Of a DNA stretch of 64,000 nucleotides, positions 23,498 through 33,960 are shown piece after piece. The notes under the pieces were generated by a model. It was not told where the DNA came from, did no database searches, and saw only the letters and a program-made list of their open reading frames with translations. Source of the stretch: Dolomedes plantarius (taxonomy: Eukaryota; Arthropoda; Arachnida; Araneae; Dolomedidae); assembly GCA_907164885.2 (NCBI GenBank), contig OU015490.1:12719966-12783965 (forward strand), written 5' to 3'. Positions within the stretch are counted from its first letter, which is position 1, and each line of letters opens with the position of its first letter. The translations under genes were made by a program, and so were the position numbers.

Positions 23498-23519
23498 TTT
23501 TCAATATATATATATAGAC

Positions 23520-23818
23520 TGTAACAGCTTGGCCGGTTGGCTCACTATTAATAAAATCCAATGTGTAAGGCTAAAAGCACTAAGCATGGACGATTAACAT
23601 CTCATGCATCAATTTATTATACAAAAAGAACACAACATTTTAAATGTAAGTTACAATCACATCTCAGCGCGCGGAGCTGAGATACAAAAATCCCAGCGCG
23701 CGGAAAAAACTCCCAATCTTGCGCGTGGAAAAAGCTCCCAACGCTGTTGTAAATAAACAATCTTCGTCTACTGTCCAGTGGCGAACCATGGCTTTCAATT
23801 TTCAACTCTGGCGTTGTC

Positions 23819-23821
<3 letters not shown>
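23520..23821 (-). repeat. 5' LTR
   Basis: It has the same 302-bp length and TGT...ACA ends as the 3' LTR at 17182-17483. The right side abuts the continuing (TA)n target. Confidence 0.93.

Positions 23822-23889
<68 letters not shown>
23822..23889. repeat. (TA)n microsatellite, right of LTR element
   Basis: A continuation of the tract at 17139-17181. The insertion fell inside it, so the target duplication cannot be read. At 23888 a TTAGCTGTTTACCCGGCG start follows, resembling the 5' end type of dispersed repeat family 1. Confidence 0.9.
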
Positions 23890-23892
<3 letters not shown>

Positions 23893-24109
23893 CTGTTTAC
23901 CCGGCGTTGAACAGGCATTTATTAATCGCAGTTTTTTGCTACACGGGAAAAGGAATGAATTCTACCCATAGTGTAAAATATGAGTAATTTTAATACAGGT
24001 ATTTAAAAGTATATGTACTGTATATAAATGGTAAAGTAATATTACAAATTGACTCTATTACTTGACTCGAAACTTGATTACAAACAACATTTTTAGTTTC
24101 CTATATTCA

Positions 24110-25015
24110 TTGCACTGACTCCAAATACAATGGATTCGACACTACTCTCGGACATGTTGGACATTTTATTTCCACACCTCCTTCCCTTCCCCCCTATGCT
24201 CATAGGAACAAAACTTGCACTTAAACGATATCGGGACTGTCACTAATCATGACATCGACCCCTAAATCAATGATCCCCACACTACTCTCGGTCAATTTGG
24301 ACATTTTATTTTCCCCCTTCTTACCCCCCTCAATGCTGACAGGGGCCGAACTTGCACTTAAACGCCTTTGGGAGTGTCGCTATTTGTTGCATCTACCCCA
24401 AAAACTATGGATTTGACACTACTCTCGGTTATTTTGGACATTTTATTTTTCACCCTTTCTTCTCCCCTCTCCCCCCTGAATGCTGACAGGGGCTGAACTT
24501 GCATTTGAACGGCATCGGGAGTGCCCCTATCCGTCGCAGCCACCCCGAAAACCATGTACTTCTCTCGGTCAGTTTGGACTTTTTATTCCCCCTTCTCCCC
24601 CCTCACCTCCCTCCAAATGCTGTTGAGGAGGGGGGCTAACTTGCACTAAAACGGCATCGGGAGTGTCACTATTCATCTCAGCGACCCCAAAATCTACGGA
24701 TTCGACACTAATCTTGGTCATTTTGGAGATTTTATATCCCCCCCCCAAGGATGATTGGGGGTTGAACTCTTGCCTTAACTGCATTGAGGTTGTCACTTTT
24801 CCTCTAAGAGACCCCGAAAACTATGGATTCGACATTAATTTCGGTAATTTTTGGAGATTTTATATTAACGTCTTCTTCCCCCTCATCCCCCCAACGTTGA
24901 AAGGGGGGGGGGGCTGAACTCTCACTTAAACGGCATCGGGATTGTCACTGTTTCTCTCAGAATCCCCAAAAACCCTAGTTTTGGCACTACTATTGGTCAT
25001 TTTGGACATAAAAAG
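24110..25015. repeat. Satellite-like tandem repeat, period about 140 bp
   Basis: Seven diverged units can be aligned on GACACTACTCTCGGTCATTT-type cores at about 24138, 24278, 24415, 24555, 24704, 24831 and 24983. Spacing is 127-152 bp. Each unit also has CTTAAACGGCATCGGGAGTG, a CCCCAAAA segment and a C-rich run. Length variation comes mainly from the C/G homopolymer stretches. Minus-strand frames give repeated peptides, but they shift frame between units, so coding is unlikely. Confidence 0.85.
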
Positions 25016-25290
25016 ATAGAATCCACAAAGTCTCACAATACAACCTGATAACAGTGGATTGGATGTTGCTGCAACTTTCTCTCGAGCTTCGATAAGCAGA
25101 GGTTTGACAAACGGGAGTATGCAAGACTTTTGGTGCACACATGCGAGGCAACCCCCCATCGCGATGGGAATGACCCCCGCATCCACGTCCCAGGTGTGAT
25201 AGTTCGCTCCTTTCAAAGTCAATTACGTTTGTTCATGTTAGACTTATATAGAGTTTGTAGCTCACTTCTACTCGGACTTGGGTGTATATA
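25016..25290. other. Unassigned GC-richer segment
   Basis: This lies between the satellite and the LTR-like segment. It has no clear frame, repeat end or RNA structure. Confidence 0.3.
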
Positions 25291-25970
25291 ATTTGAAGTG
25301 GCACTCTAAATGAATTTGATACAAACACAGTTTATACATGAAACAATGTTTATTGAATACGTTGCACACATAGAATTTGCTTTTATAGCAATAAGCATAC
25401 GTACTACTTGTACGGATATATAAATACAGCTTTCAAGAACAATATATTTTTCAATACTCACGAACAGTAAGTCAACCAGCAATTCTGCCACGTAAACTTT
25501 TGGCCCCCTAATCACAAACGCAGGTTAGCACCTGGAGTTGCTTACCTCGTAGCTCCCTCTCGCTTATCTATCAACTTTAACAACCTTTTTCAACCCTTTT
25601 TAATCAAGCTGCTTGGTATTTATACCAAGCGCGTATACCGAAATTAGCATATCTCAAGCAGCTTCTTTAATTCATTCACTCAAAAGTTCGATTCTTGTGA
25701 ATCGAATCTTGTGTATACCTTTCACTTATAAAAAATATGTACATAATGTTTTTGTTCACAAGGTAATGCTCTTCAATTTTTGTATTCAAATTTTTACATT
25801 AAATCAATATTTCTCAAGTTACTTGCAAAAAACCGAAATAGTGTACACATTTTCCAAGATGGCGGCGAAAGCTCAAGTATGATCGGTGGGGACTTTTAGT
25901 ATGTTCATTAGCATGCCTAAAGAAACATCTCCACCAATTTTTAAAACTTTCATATTTTTTTTAACAATTC
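25290..25970 (-). other. Possible solo LTR with palindromic TATA box
   Basis: On the minus strand GCTTGGTATAAATACCAAGC at about 25613-25632 holds a TATA box inside 9-bp inverted arms. An AATAAACATTG polyadenylation-like signal lies about 270 bp downstream. An upstream AAGATGGCGGC at 25855-25865 resembles a YY1-type site. This promoter-to-polyadenylation layout fits an LTR, but no TG/CA ends or target duplication were confirmed. Confidence 0.3.
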
Positions 25971-25974
25971 GTCA

Positions 25975-28375
25975 AATTTGGGTCTATTTTGACTGGGGAA
26001 ATAAAGATCTTCTAATCATATAACTCTACTAATAAAGGATTTTTAAATTCCATGCATAAAATGAGACAATGATATTAAAACTTTCTTTTTAGTTTTAGAT
26101 AAAACATTTACATAACTATTATGTACTTCAATAGAAATTATTGTAAGCATTCGTTAACATTTTAATTTCTATAGCTTCCTACATGCATTTCATTAGATCA
26201 TGGTTCACACTGCAGTAATTAAGAGTGTACGTCGTTAAAATTGATAAAAATTTAGAATTCCGTCAAAAGAATTTATGAATTTTTGAGGAATTTTAATCCG
26301 TATCAATTATGATTTAGGCTATCATAATACATTGTAGAGAGATAATTACTACAGATATTTTAATTTAGCTACCTGTCAAATCTCTAGTATAAATGACTAC
26401 CTGCCTCCCCTTTTGTAATTTTTTTAATATTATGGTTTAATTTTTCTTTATAAAGCGATTATCAAATAGCAGCTTAATTTTTGAGAGACTAAAGGAATCG
26501 CACTGTATCTATTTCCTGCATTTTCTATTATTTACTCTCGTTACAATGTGAAGACGTTTATGTGCAGTATATTTGGTGTTCAATTTAAAACTTTGTACGG
26601 CATCAGTTATTTAATTGATGTTGGGAATTAAACCATTAACGTTACCTTTTGTAGAAAGTGTTCTAAAATTCATAATAATGGAAAAAGAATTTCTTTGAAG
26701 CTGCTAAAATTTTACCGAAAAGGAATCAGGCTACATCAGTCTCAATGGGATAAAGCAAGCTAGCTTATATGTACTTCCCAGGAAAGGGAAAAAGCCTTTT
26801 AGACTTTAAAAAAATTTTCAGCTGTGGTCATTAATTTATATAGTCTGCAAACTATTTTATTTGAAAGGGTTGTTTGTAAATCGTTAGCACCTTAAAATGT
26901 TTCAAAGGGATGCTTTATCAAGATTACTTTATCAAGATGAGGATGCATGTAATTAGTCTTTAATCCCTTAGTAATAATGAAAATAGATCTATGATGATAT
27001 TCGTTAAAATGAACTTTTTTTAAAAATTTTAAAAGTTCTTCACATTACCTCTGGAAGTAGCGTTGTGTTCCTTCGTTGGGTAAGAAATTGTTTGCATGAC
27101 ATGTGATTGGTTGGATTTTTCACGTGGTCAAAGCATTGAATTCTGTGATTGGTTAAAATCTTTATCAGAGGCGCTCCGGTCCGAAAACCACATGAACGAG
27201 GCCTTAACATATCTATAAAAGACTCCTAAAAGTACGTCTATGATAACTCGAGACATCTTCTCTAATATACATTCATGTGCCATTAATGTCTGAAATTTTT
27301 TCAAAAATATTTTTCTCCTATATCAATTGCTTCAGGAATGTAGGATTTCGTTATTTCTAACGATATTTGTTTTTCATAGATACTGCATCTATAGAATTAG
27401 TCCGAAATATATCATATTCCAACGTTACCTTGAATTGATTAATTTAAAGAATTGTTTGAAAATAAATATTAAACAGGATGTCATTGAAAGGAGTACTGTC
27501 AATGCTTTAAAATTATTAGAGTAAATAAACCATCTTTTTTTCTAATTTTGTAACTAGTCCTTTGGTATATGTGTGTATTTGCTTACATATTTATTTACAA
27601 ATCTTTTCATTTGCCTTATTTGCAGCAAACTTTATGAATGGTGCTGTAATTGCAATATTGAATGATGAAGCATTCTGCTGGAACTCTGCCTATAAAGATT
27701 TCGGAACTGAGTTCAAAATGGGGACATAGAAATTCTACAAAATAAGTGAACAAATATTATACTACATTTATGACATAATATGAAATTAAAGTCAACTATT
27801 GATATGATAAAAAAATGTATAAATATATTCACAAAAGTGAAAAATAACTACAAATGTGTGTTTAGAGTAAGATATTTTTTTGCTACACATTTTCTTATAT
27901 TGTTACGCTTATACATTACGGTGGAACTAAAAAAAAACACTTTTTTATATACAGATTTGCTATAGCATACAAAATTTGCCCTTTAAAATTAAAATAAAGA
28001 ATGTAAAATTTTATTGCTCTACAAAAATATTTTCAAGTCCCGCAAAGGGCTTCAAAATGGATACTTTTATGAAAAATTGATAAATTTGTATTTTTTTAAA
28101 ATTACTCTTATATTATATTAAAATAATATATATATATATATATATATATTCATATTCAAAATATGTTTTTACAAAAAACTTACACATTCTAAGTATTGCT
28201 AATTTTTAGATGCCATTTTAGAACATTTGCTTTTGTAGAATTTCTCGATTTTCATCATATTAATTTTACAGTAGCATGTTCTTATAATACACCTTGTAAT
28301 GAAGAAAAACAGTTTTTAATTGACGGTCCTTGATTAAAATAAACAAATAAACTTTATTTTGAAAAATATGTACTT
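25975..28375. other. AT-rich stretch, no gene recognised
   Basis: Two TGTGATTGGTT motifs (reverse CCAAT boxes) occur at about 27101 and 27139 near a small GC-richer patch, which could be promoter-like but has no gene attached. A short (TA)n run lies at 28126-28149. Nothing else is recognised. Confidence 0.4.
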
Positions 28376-28645
28376 CCTTTTTTGAAAAAATATTCACCCG
28401 GTGCAGTAGCCAAGTTTAGACTTTTGACTGGACACAATTGTCTGAGTGCCCATTTGTTTTGTTTTAATATGACTAATTCACCTGATTGTGTCTCGTGTGA
28501 CTCTGGACAAGACATGACTGCTGCTCATCTGGAGGAGGGTTCTGTACTAAATGATTTGGACTGTATTGTTAAAAAATATTGGAGAGGTCGTTGCGGGATG
28601 TCCTGATGGTCAATCGCCTGGCGTTTGTTAAATAATAAAAAATAA
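28376..28645 (+). mobile_element. LINE 3' end, 5'-truncated
   Basis: The open frame at about 28382-28606 includes AVAKFRLLTGHNCLSAHLF and a CVSCDSGQDMTAAHL segment with paired cysteines and a His. This resembles the C-terminal tail after the RNase H domain of jockey/R1-type non-LTR retrotransposons. After the stop comes a short A/T-rich tail (AATAATAAAAAATAATAA). Only about 75 residues remain, as expected for a copy that was cut short at its 5' end. Family membership is from motif memory. Confidence 0.6.
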
Positions 28646-28779
28646 TAATTTTGAAAAATATTAATTTAATATCTTTAAAGGCATAACGCTGAATTGCTTT
28701 TTTATTTCAAATTTTGGCATTATTTTTGAGAATGTATTTTTGTTTTTATCAATACATTTCTTGCAGAAGAGCCACAAAC

Positions 28780-30165
28780 TGATAAGGATGACTCTTTAAC
28801 TAATTTAACAATCCTTTCTACTGGTTATGCCACGATATGGAAAATTATTGAAGTCAATACGTTGACTGTCATGATCAGATTCTTTTGCTTCCTTTATAAA
28901 GTGCTTTGGTTTGTCATCAGAAAGAGACCCCGTCATAGGAGGTTATGTTACTTTAACATCATTCCATTCATTCTTATCAATATAATCCTTGGCAAGTTTA
29001 TACATTGTCAAGTTTATACGTTGAATTAAAAATATCTCATGCCTCTTTCATTTTCATCCCTTGCTATTAAAATTCGGCGTAATCCAGGCTCTCTTACATG
29101 ACTGCGATCATCTGATAGCATACAAAGGAGGAGATTTTCAGGATCTGCAAAGTACGCCTTTCTTTGAAAGACTGGGTCAATTACATTTTTAAGAGTCTAA
29201 TTTAGATAACGTAAATAGCTTACAAGTTTGAACAAGTGCTTTTATCCATAGATAGATGGTTTCTGCTTTATGTTAAACCAAACAGGTGGATAAACTTTCA
29301 AAATGTACTCAGTCAGTGTTCGGAGATTTTTTGCAGGACATTCTGTATGCACACACAGGCGAAGTATTCGGTTTGCTAATGTAAGCCAACGTGAATGAAA
29401 TGTTTTACTGGTTTTTCATGGAAAAACAGATAATGCATTACACATTCGTAACAAATAGTTTTGATCGACACTTAAGTCATCCGTAATTTCTAGTAATGAA
29501 ATGTTATTTTCGATAGGGGGAATTTCAATCACTTGACGTTCATCACAGTTTTCTAGTTTTTCATTCTTTTCCTCCAAACTTTTTTGAAACTTTAGTTTTT
29601 CTGCCTAGAAAACAAAATATATGAAGTATCGGTAGTTCATTTCCATCAAAAAGACAAATCACACTGTGGCTTTCTTAGTTCGTTTTCCCATAAATGAATC
29701 ACTCAATTATTCAAACCAGCGTTCACGCATTTTCCATTACATCCAATTGCTGTAATGTTTGAGTGTTGGTCGTTGCCATTGAAAAATACCATCATGCTTC
29801 CTTTTATATCATTTCTAGGGCCAGAGTAATCAGTGTTACACATCCTAAAAACTTTCATCCTGGCTCTTCAACTAGTGATAGACGTTCTTTGATAACGATA
29901 TTTTTTTTGTAATACTCAGTTTCTTTCTTTTCTTGCTCAATGGTATTGCCGTTTCTTCCGTCAAAAATCAATATGCTCTATTTTCTGTAACTAGCTTTAG
30001 ACTTTCTTCTACATAAATTTTGCGTTTCTTTATTCGCTCTCGTCTATTTTTCATGCTTTCAATTACTGTACTTCTTTCTTTATCACTAATCAGACCAACA
30101 TCTTTAAGTGCAGCGCTTTCAATTCGTGCAGCAGTTTTGCCATACTTCAGTTCGATCACAAACAG
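28780..30165 (-). pseudogene. Decayed copy of an unnamed arthropod protein family
   Basis: Read on the minus strand, broken frames appear in a sensible order: KYGKTAARIES and RRERIKKRK (30159-29968), then LIFDGRNGNT, LSLVEEPG, TAIGCNGKCVNAG, WLTLANRILRL and LKVYPPVWF, then VIDPVFQRKAYF and NLLLCMLSDDRSHVREPGL near 29040-29180, then PVERIVKLVKESS near 28790-28840. I recall these motifs together in large uncharacterised arthropod proteins, probably transposon-related, but cannot name the family. Many stops and frameshifts separate the pieces, so this is a pseudogene; some gaps could be introns. Motif order is seen directly; family recognition is memory. Confidence 0.5.
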
Positions 30166-30169
30166 AAGC

Positions 30170-30930
30170 TACAGTGAGAAAGGGAAATCGTTTATTCCTT
30201 ATTCAAGACATTTTACGAGTACAACAGTCATGTTGGAATTCTACTCACAGTAGAAAATTCCAGGTATAAAAACATTTGCAATGCTTTCCAATTGAACCAT
30301 TAGTTTGTGCTCCCGATCTTAAGAAAACTGTAACAATATCAAGCACACTCACAGAAATCCTTATTTTGAAGTATTTTTCAGAATTCACTGGAATATCTCT
30401 AGATCTCCGTCGCACGAAATATTATAGAAAATGAGATGCATGAAGTCTTAACTTTTGAGATGATCTTATACAGACACGAATCAAATGAAATATTTCTATA
30501 AATATGTCCGGGTAGAAGATGGTAAACTCAATTTGATTAAAACCCATGTTTTCTCCTTGTAGTAAGTGCATGTATTAATCATTTTAGTTACAACATATTT
30601 AGTTTCTTTTGAAAAATTATTATAAGAGTAGATGGTCCACTATGTTTACCAAAACATCAAATTTATGATGAAAACAATCAATTTTCAACAAAGGAATTCT
30701 ATAAGAACTCTTCTTGACATTTAAAAAAATCTTTTAACGACTATTTTATTTCCTAAATTCATGAAGTGTTGATCCTACTACACTTCCGTTTTATACTGAT
30801 AGAGTTTACCTATAACTTCCCATCAAAAAAAGCTGTAAAAAACAATATGGATTTCAAAACACCCATTGTTTTCAAACTACATGTAGAGTAGTATCGCAAT
30901 GCTGGAATCTAGACTTATCTATAAATAGCG
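30170..30930. other. AT-rich stretch, nothing recognised
   Basis: No coding or repeat structure is seen between the pseudogene and the mariner-like element. Confidence 0.4.
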
Positions 30931-30935
30931 TTGTA

Positions 30936-32238
30936 CAGAGGCTGTTCACACATTTTTTAGACGATGTATATTGTATTCACAAAACTAAATTACATAAAAT
31001 TCTTGTGTTTTAAATGTTCTATTTGACATCCCTTATTCTGAACTATCTTTCGACACCGCAATTTCCAGGATAATAATGCCTTTTCAAGTGTCAGAAGAGG
31101 TATTCTATCCCATTCCTCCTGAACAGCTTTCCAGAGTCCTGTAAGGGTTTTGGGACGACGTTTGGATAATGCAGATTTTAAAAGTCCGAAAGCACAAAAA
31201 TCCATAGGTGATACATCGGGAGATTTAGTAGGGATATCAGTGAAGGGTATTGCCTTGATACCAGTTTTTTGTTCCATTTCCTTTAGGAAATTTACAGTGG
31301 ATTTTGATGTGTGACTGCTAGCTTTGTCCTGATGGAGTCTCACAGATTGATGGCACTGTGGGTAAAGCGATGGTATTTCATTCAGAAAAATTGGCGATAA
31401 AATATGTTCCTGATAGTATTTGGAGTTGATCTTGACATTTTTTTCCACTCTCTTTATTTTTAACTTGCCATTATAAGAAAAACCAGCAACAATCATGAAT
31501 CCCTTAGAAAAACTTTCTTTCGATTCTTTGAACCGTGTACTTAAATTTTTTTCTCCCCTTTTATGATAATAAATGGCTCTTTTTTTGTTGCATTCATTTA
31601 AATACACCCATGATTCATCTATTGTGACAATTGTTTTCCATTTTTCTTTGGATAAGTGTTTCTCATATAGAATTCTGCAGCTTGTCCTGCGTTAAGCGAT
31701 ATGATTTGGAAGAAGACGATGCACATTGCGTTTTTTTCGCTTTCTTAAGATTTAAATCAACGTTTATCATTTTGTTTACAGTGGACACCGAGCATTTTAA
31801 TGATTTTGCAACTGTCCTTTGACTAGGGGGATTTTCTTTTAATATTAAACAACGTACCTTTGTAATAGTCGAAGATGTCCGTTTTTTCCTTGGATACTTG
31901 TTTGGAATTTTTGTCCCACTTGATGCTCCAATTTGACGTTTTTTTCCTTTCTTGTTGACAATATTACCTATCGACGCTTTAGATATCACAAAACCATGAC
32001 TCTCACATCGTTTTTGGATAACGGAGTATGTATATTTCTCTTCGGAAAGAGCATAAATGTAGCCTTCGAACCACTGCTTTGTTAAAAATGCCATTTTGAA
32101 TAAAAACAAAACTTTCAAGCCGCAGACTGTAATTTTGACTTTTAAAAACAAAGTACAATTGCAATTATTTCTTTTGCAGCAAACGATTTTTTATTACCGC
32201 TTACCAAAATCGTCTAAAAAATGTGCGAACAGCCTCTG
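30936..32238 (-). mobile_element. Mariner-like DD41D transposon, both ends intact
   Basis: The 1303-bp element has near-perfect inverted repeats at 30936-30965 and 32209-32238. The left begins CAGAGGCTGTTCACACATTT and the right, in reverse, CAGAGGCTGTTCGCACATTT. TA flanks both ends (30934-30935 and 32239-32240). A single transposase gene fills the minus strand. Only one base differs between the arms. Confidence 0.92.
30990..32094 (-). pseudogene. DD41D mariner-like transposase, one frameshift
   Basis: The enzyme moves its element by binding the inverted repeats and cutting at TA. The start at 32094 gives MAFLTKQWFEG. The N-terminal half has a helix-turn-helix-type region (TVAKSLKCSVSTVNKMI). 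The first catalytic Asp is in TIVTIDESW, the second in HQDKASSH and the third in SPDVSPMDF, with 41 residues between the last two. DD41D is a minor subgroup of Tc1/mariner (for example the rosa type) distinct from DD34E Tc1 and DD34D mariner. One frameshift near 31675 separates the N-terminal part from the catalytic part; otherwise the gene of about 367 codons is open. Confidence 0.88.
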
Positions 32239-32240
32239 TA

Positions 32241-32965
32241 CATCTAGCAGACTGAAAAATGTGTTTTGAATACGCTATTCTTTCCAAACTCAAATCTCTG
32301 TTTGAGCATACAGCAAAAAATATAAAGCGTCAGAAAAAGGGTCGGAATTTAAAGAATTCCAGAATAAGATGATAAAAAAACTGGTGACATTTTAGTACCA
32401 CATTCAAAAAACGGAAAAGTAGGCTTTTTGAGCATCAGCTAAAATTTCCCTTTAAGAAAAAAATTATTTAGACCTTTGGTTTAATAATCGAATAAATATG
32501 TGTTAGTGAAAAGCAAATTAAGTCATAACTGTATTGATACTATTTGAAAAGCTTTAAAGAACAACCGTTTGTTTGTTCATAAATTTTGTTTATTTCCGAT
32601 GTATACAATTAGTTATGTTACACTATTTTTGGTTTTTTCCCAGCTATCTTTACATATACCAGAGTTCGATTCGTTTCAGAATTTCCTGAAAGTAGCACAG
32701 CATTTAAAACTTTTGCACCATTAAATTGCAAACTTTTCTAATAGTTTCATTAATTCGATTTAAATTTTACCTAAAAAATTCTCATCGCATTTTACAGTCA
32801 TAAAAGTTAGGATAGTCAGTTTCATATATTATTAAACTTACCGTCTGAATCTAGAATTTCCTCTTTTTACATGGAAATGAATTACTCTTGTCGGACTGCA
32901 TATTAAAATAAACGTTAGTCTTCTAAAAACTTAAAATCTTAAGAAATAGAAGTACAATATTATTA
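32241..32965. other. AT-rich stretch, nothing recognised
   Basis: No coding or repeat structure is seen. Confidence 0.4.
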
Positions 32966-33960
32966 GTAGGTATGATTGTTGTGATGCCGAGAAATTACGA
33001 CGCCAAAATGGGAAGCCGTATCGGAACAAGTGGTAGCAAATTCGCGAATAGTTAAGCCAGTCAAAAAAGGTGAAACATGAAATGCGTTGTGTATTAAATT
33101 AAGTTACAGAATTAATTTCAAGTAACAATGCGACATGAAAGATAACCCAGATAGGTTGTCTCAGGTAATATAGATTAAGTAGAGTAGTTACTATAGGTTA
33201 ACAGCACTTAGCTTAGCAAGAAAATATTTAACCCTACATATAGCCTGACCCACGTGTTAAGCATATTACAATACTCAAATTATTCATACCTAGGAAACAT
33301 TATCTACTACAGTAAATTAAATTACAGACAAGGGGTTTAAGGAGCAAATAAGAAGTTTATTTTAACTAAACATAATGAAAAAAAGGGAATACTTAATTGT
33401 ATACAGCCATGCCATACTCCTCGCTCCACACTCAACACACGCTCCCAAAGAGTCCAAGGGCTGTCTCCCGCTACTTTTCGAAGCTAGCCTGACATGCGCC
33501 AATCTCTACTTCGCGCCTGCGCAATACAGGCTCAATACACCAGATTTGGCGTGCATCGCCTTTTTTGGCAATAAATCATTTTTCTTTTCAGCCAATATAT
33601 GGCTGTTATGAGAGACAGTTATAAAGACCTGAATATTAATAGATATACTCCATGAGTCTTTATAACAATGATTAACAAGAATTACCAAATTTATCGGGCA
33701 ATAATCTTTAATACGCGTCTTAAGGATCAAACAGAATTTCTACCCTAAAAATAAGATTTCAGTTTATAGTTATTCGCCTTTCATGATGTAAGCGTTAGGG
33801 CTTAGGTGCGAAGCCTCTTAATGTCGCACCTGGGGATGTTCAATCAAAATTGTGGTGGCACCACGGGGGTGGCTGTTTAATTATAGATTTCCCCCATTAT
33901 ACGTAACTAATGTCTGTCGCGGACGTTTCCTCTCGGGCGAATGTTCTAAGAAAATATACC
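32966..33960. other. GC-richer unassigned segment, possibly LTR-derived
   Basis: Several islands differ in composition from the AT-rich surroundings: TGTTGTGATGCCGAGAAATT near 32978, a CGCGCCTGCGCAATAC block near 33512, and a GTCGCGGACG block near 33917. On the minus strand an AAAATAAACTTC signal near 33350-33365 could be a polyadenylation site. No terminal repeats or coding domains were found. Confidence 0.25.

Larger units (their letters stand above)
17182..23821 (-). mobile_element. Gmr1-like Ty3/gypsy LTR retrotransposon, full length
   Basis: The element is 6640 bp and reads on the minus strand. Two 302-bp LTRs, a polypurine tract, a tRNA-Gln-type primer site, gag and pol are all present. 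Domain order is gag (coiled coil, SCAN-like capsid, zinc knuckle), protease, integrase, reverse transcriptase, RNase H. Integrase before reverse transcriptase is not the usual Ty3/gypsy order; with the SCAN-like capsid it points to the Gmr1-like clade. I count nine LTR-LTR differences by eye, about 3%, so insertion was fairly recent. Gag-pol nevertheless carries three frameshifts and three in-frame stops. It sits in a (TA)n tract. No env-like frame is seen in the 480 bp between RNase H and the 3' LTR. Confidence 0.9.

Noticed and set aside
23460..23500. Partial tRNA-Gln gene on the plus strand
   Set aside because: Only the 3' 23 bases match and they sit where a primer binding site should be.
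23778..23987. Open frame of repeated Ile-Tyr residues
   Set aside because: It is a translation of the (TA)n tract, not a gene.
24358..25222. Minus-strand frames sharing a peptide pattern
   Set aside because: They come from satellite units; the frame shifts between units and has no start or splice context.
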